From an uncultured bacterium (GTDB lineage Bacteria; Nitrospirota; Thermodesulfovibrionia; Thermodesulfovibrionales; Thermodesulfovibrionaceae), in the NCBI GenBank assembly GCA_937998865.1, contig CALLBR010000016.1, positions 1 through 42,596 on the forward strand: a DNA stretch of 42,596 bases, written 5' to 3'. Shown in pieces: positions 42,301 to 42,596 of this stretch. Below the pieces are notes generated by a model. The model was given only the letters and a program-made list of their open reading frames with translations, was not told where the DNA came from and did not search any database. The stretch's first letter is position 1; each line of letters opens with the position of its first letter. A program made the position numbers and the translations under genes.

Positions 42301-42596
42301 AAAATATCATAAAAAATTAAAAAAAATCAACATATTGTAAACACTCTGAAATACTTCTAAGGCTGTTCCAGAATTAGCCTAAAAACTTTACACCTAAAGC
42401 AAACTATCCTTATTCCATAAAATAAACATGCCCAACACCGCTAGATTTCCTATATAATTCCTCTTAAAATCCAAGTAACTCCATCAATAGTTTCCTTAGT
42501 CACTATATGCCTTTCCTATCTCTACGTCAACTACTCAATTCCTCCCCTTGCCAATAACACAATAAGACTACCTTCACATGTCTGCTTATCTTTATT
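42301..42596. other. Gene-free tail with strong C over G bias
   Basis: No convincing gene is visible on either strand. Over the last 236 bases (42361-42596) I count about 18 G against about 67 C on the + strand, unlike the rest of the window. Short open stretches on the minus strand are all interrupted by stops. Positions 42301-42345 are A-rich and presumably contain the tRNA-Leu promoter on the minus strand, but I cannot place its boxes with confidence. Confidence 0.5.

Noticed and set aside
42301-42596. Decayed transposase on the minus strand
   Set aside because: Fragments of open frame were examined, but none showed a motif I recognise and stops occur in all frames.
1-42596. Prophage, integrative element or defence island
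   Set aside because: No integrase, phage, toxin-antitoxin or restriction system genes were seen; nearly all genes are conserved housekeeping functions. The HsdR-like small protein alone is not enough.

Overview
The window is AT-rich, densely packed chromosomal DNA from a diderm (Gram-negative type), probably anaerobic and possibly thermophilic bacterium. LptD, a SurA-type chaperone, TonB and an OprI-like lipoprotein imply an outer membrane. HypE, a two-subunit iron-sulfur fumarase, an ETF whose alpha subunit carries a ferredoxin domain, and an aryl-CoA ligase beside a Liv-type transporter fit an anaerobe. The gene mix and style resemble Nitrospirota such as Thermodesulfovibrio. That assignment is an inference from protein style; I ran no search.

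Layout, left to right. Positions 1-2150: a decayed hairpin-repeat cluster, a tRNA-Gln/tRNA-Glu pair, an L,D-transpeptidase facing a Braun/OprI-like lipoprotein, and a well-preserved repeat cluster. Positions 2149-6823: the CCA-adding enzyme on + faces a tightly overlapping minus operon (small secreted protein, rsmI, zinc alcohol dehydrogenase, fumarase alpha, fumarase beta). Positions 7214-9964: the lipid-synthesis operon yceD-rpmF-plsX-fabH. Positions 9968-14217, minus strand: a slipin plus VTT membrane-protein pair, a second repeat cluster, then a restriction-like small protein with NAD synthetase. Positions 14545-14997: a RidA-like protein. Positions 15003-36338: nineteen consecutive minus-strand genes (trpB, trpA, accD, folC, lptD, truB, purB, EF-G-like, argH, FN3 lipoprotein, hypE, surA-like, rluB, livK, livH, livM, livG, livF, paaK) with no gap above 26 bp. 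Positions 36443-41617, plus strand: a structured leader and tonB, then the overlapping operon etfB-etfA-fabD-mdh-ndk ending at a clear terminator. Positions 41629-42293, minus strand: tRNA-Leu and a Nudix hydrolase. The last 300 bp hold no gene I recognise and are very poor in G on the + strand.

Most genes are housekeeping: fatty-acid initiation (plsX, fabH, fabD, accD), tRNA and rRNA maturation (cca, truB, rsmI, rluB), outer-membrane assembly (lptD, surA-like, lpp-like), amino acid, purine and folate synthesis, and C4-dicarboxylate metabolism (fumarase, mdh). All three tRNA genes lack an encoded CCA tail, which suits the cca gene present here.

I found no prophage, CRISPR array, IS element or obvious defence island. 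The points that most deserve a second look are an NAD synthetase whose glutaminase cysteine is glycine, an EF-G-like GTPase whose P-loop lysine is asparagine, a two-hairpin leader with a strong terminator just before tonB, an L,D-transpeptidase facing a lipoprotein that ends in lysine, and modular hairpin repeats whose palindromic cores change while their flanks stay constant.
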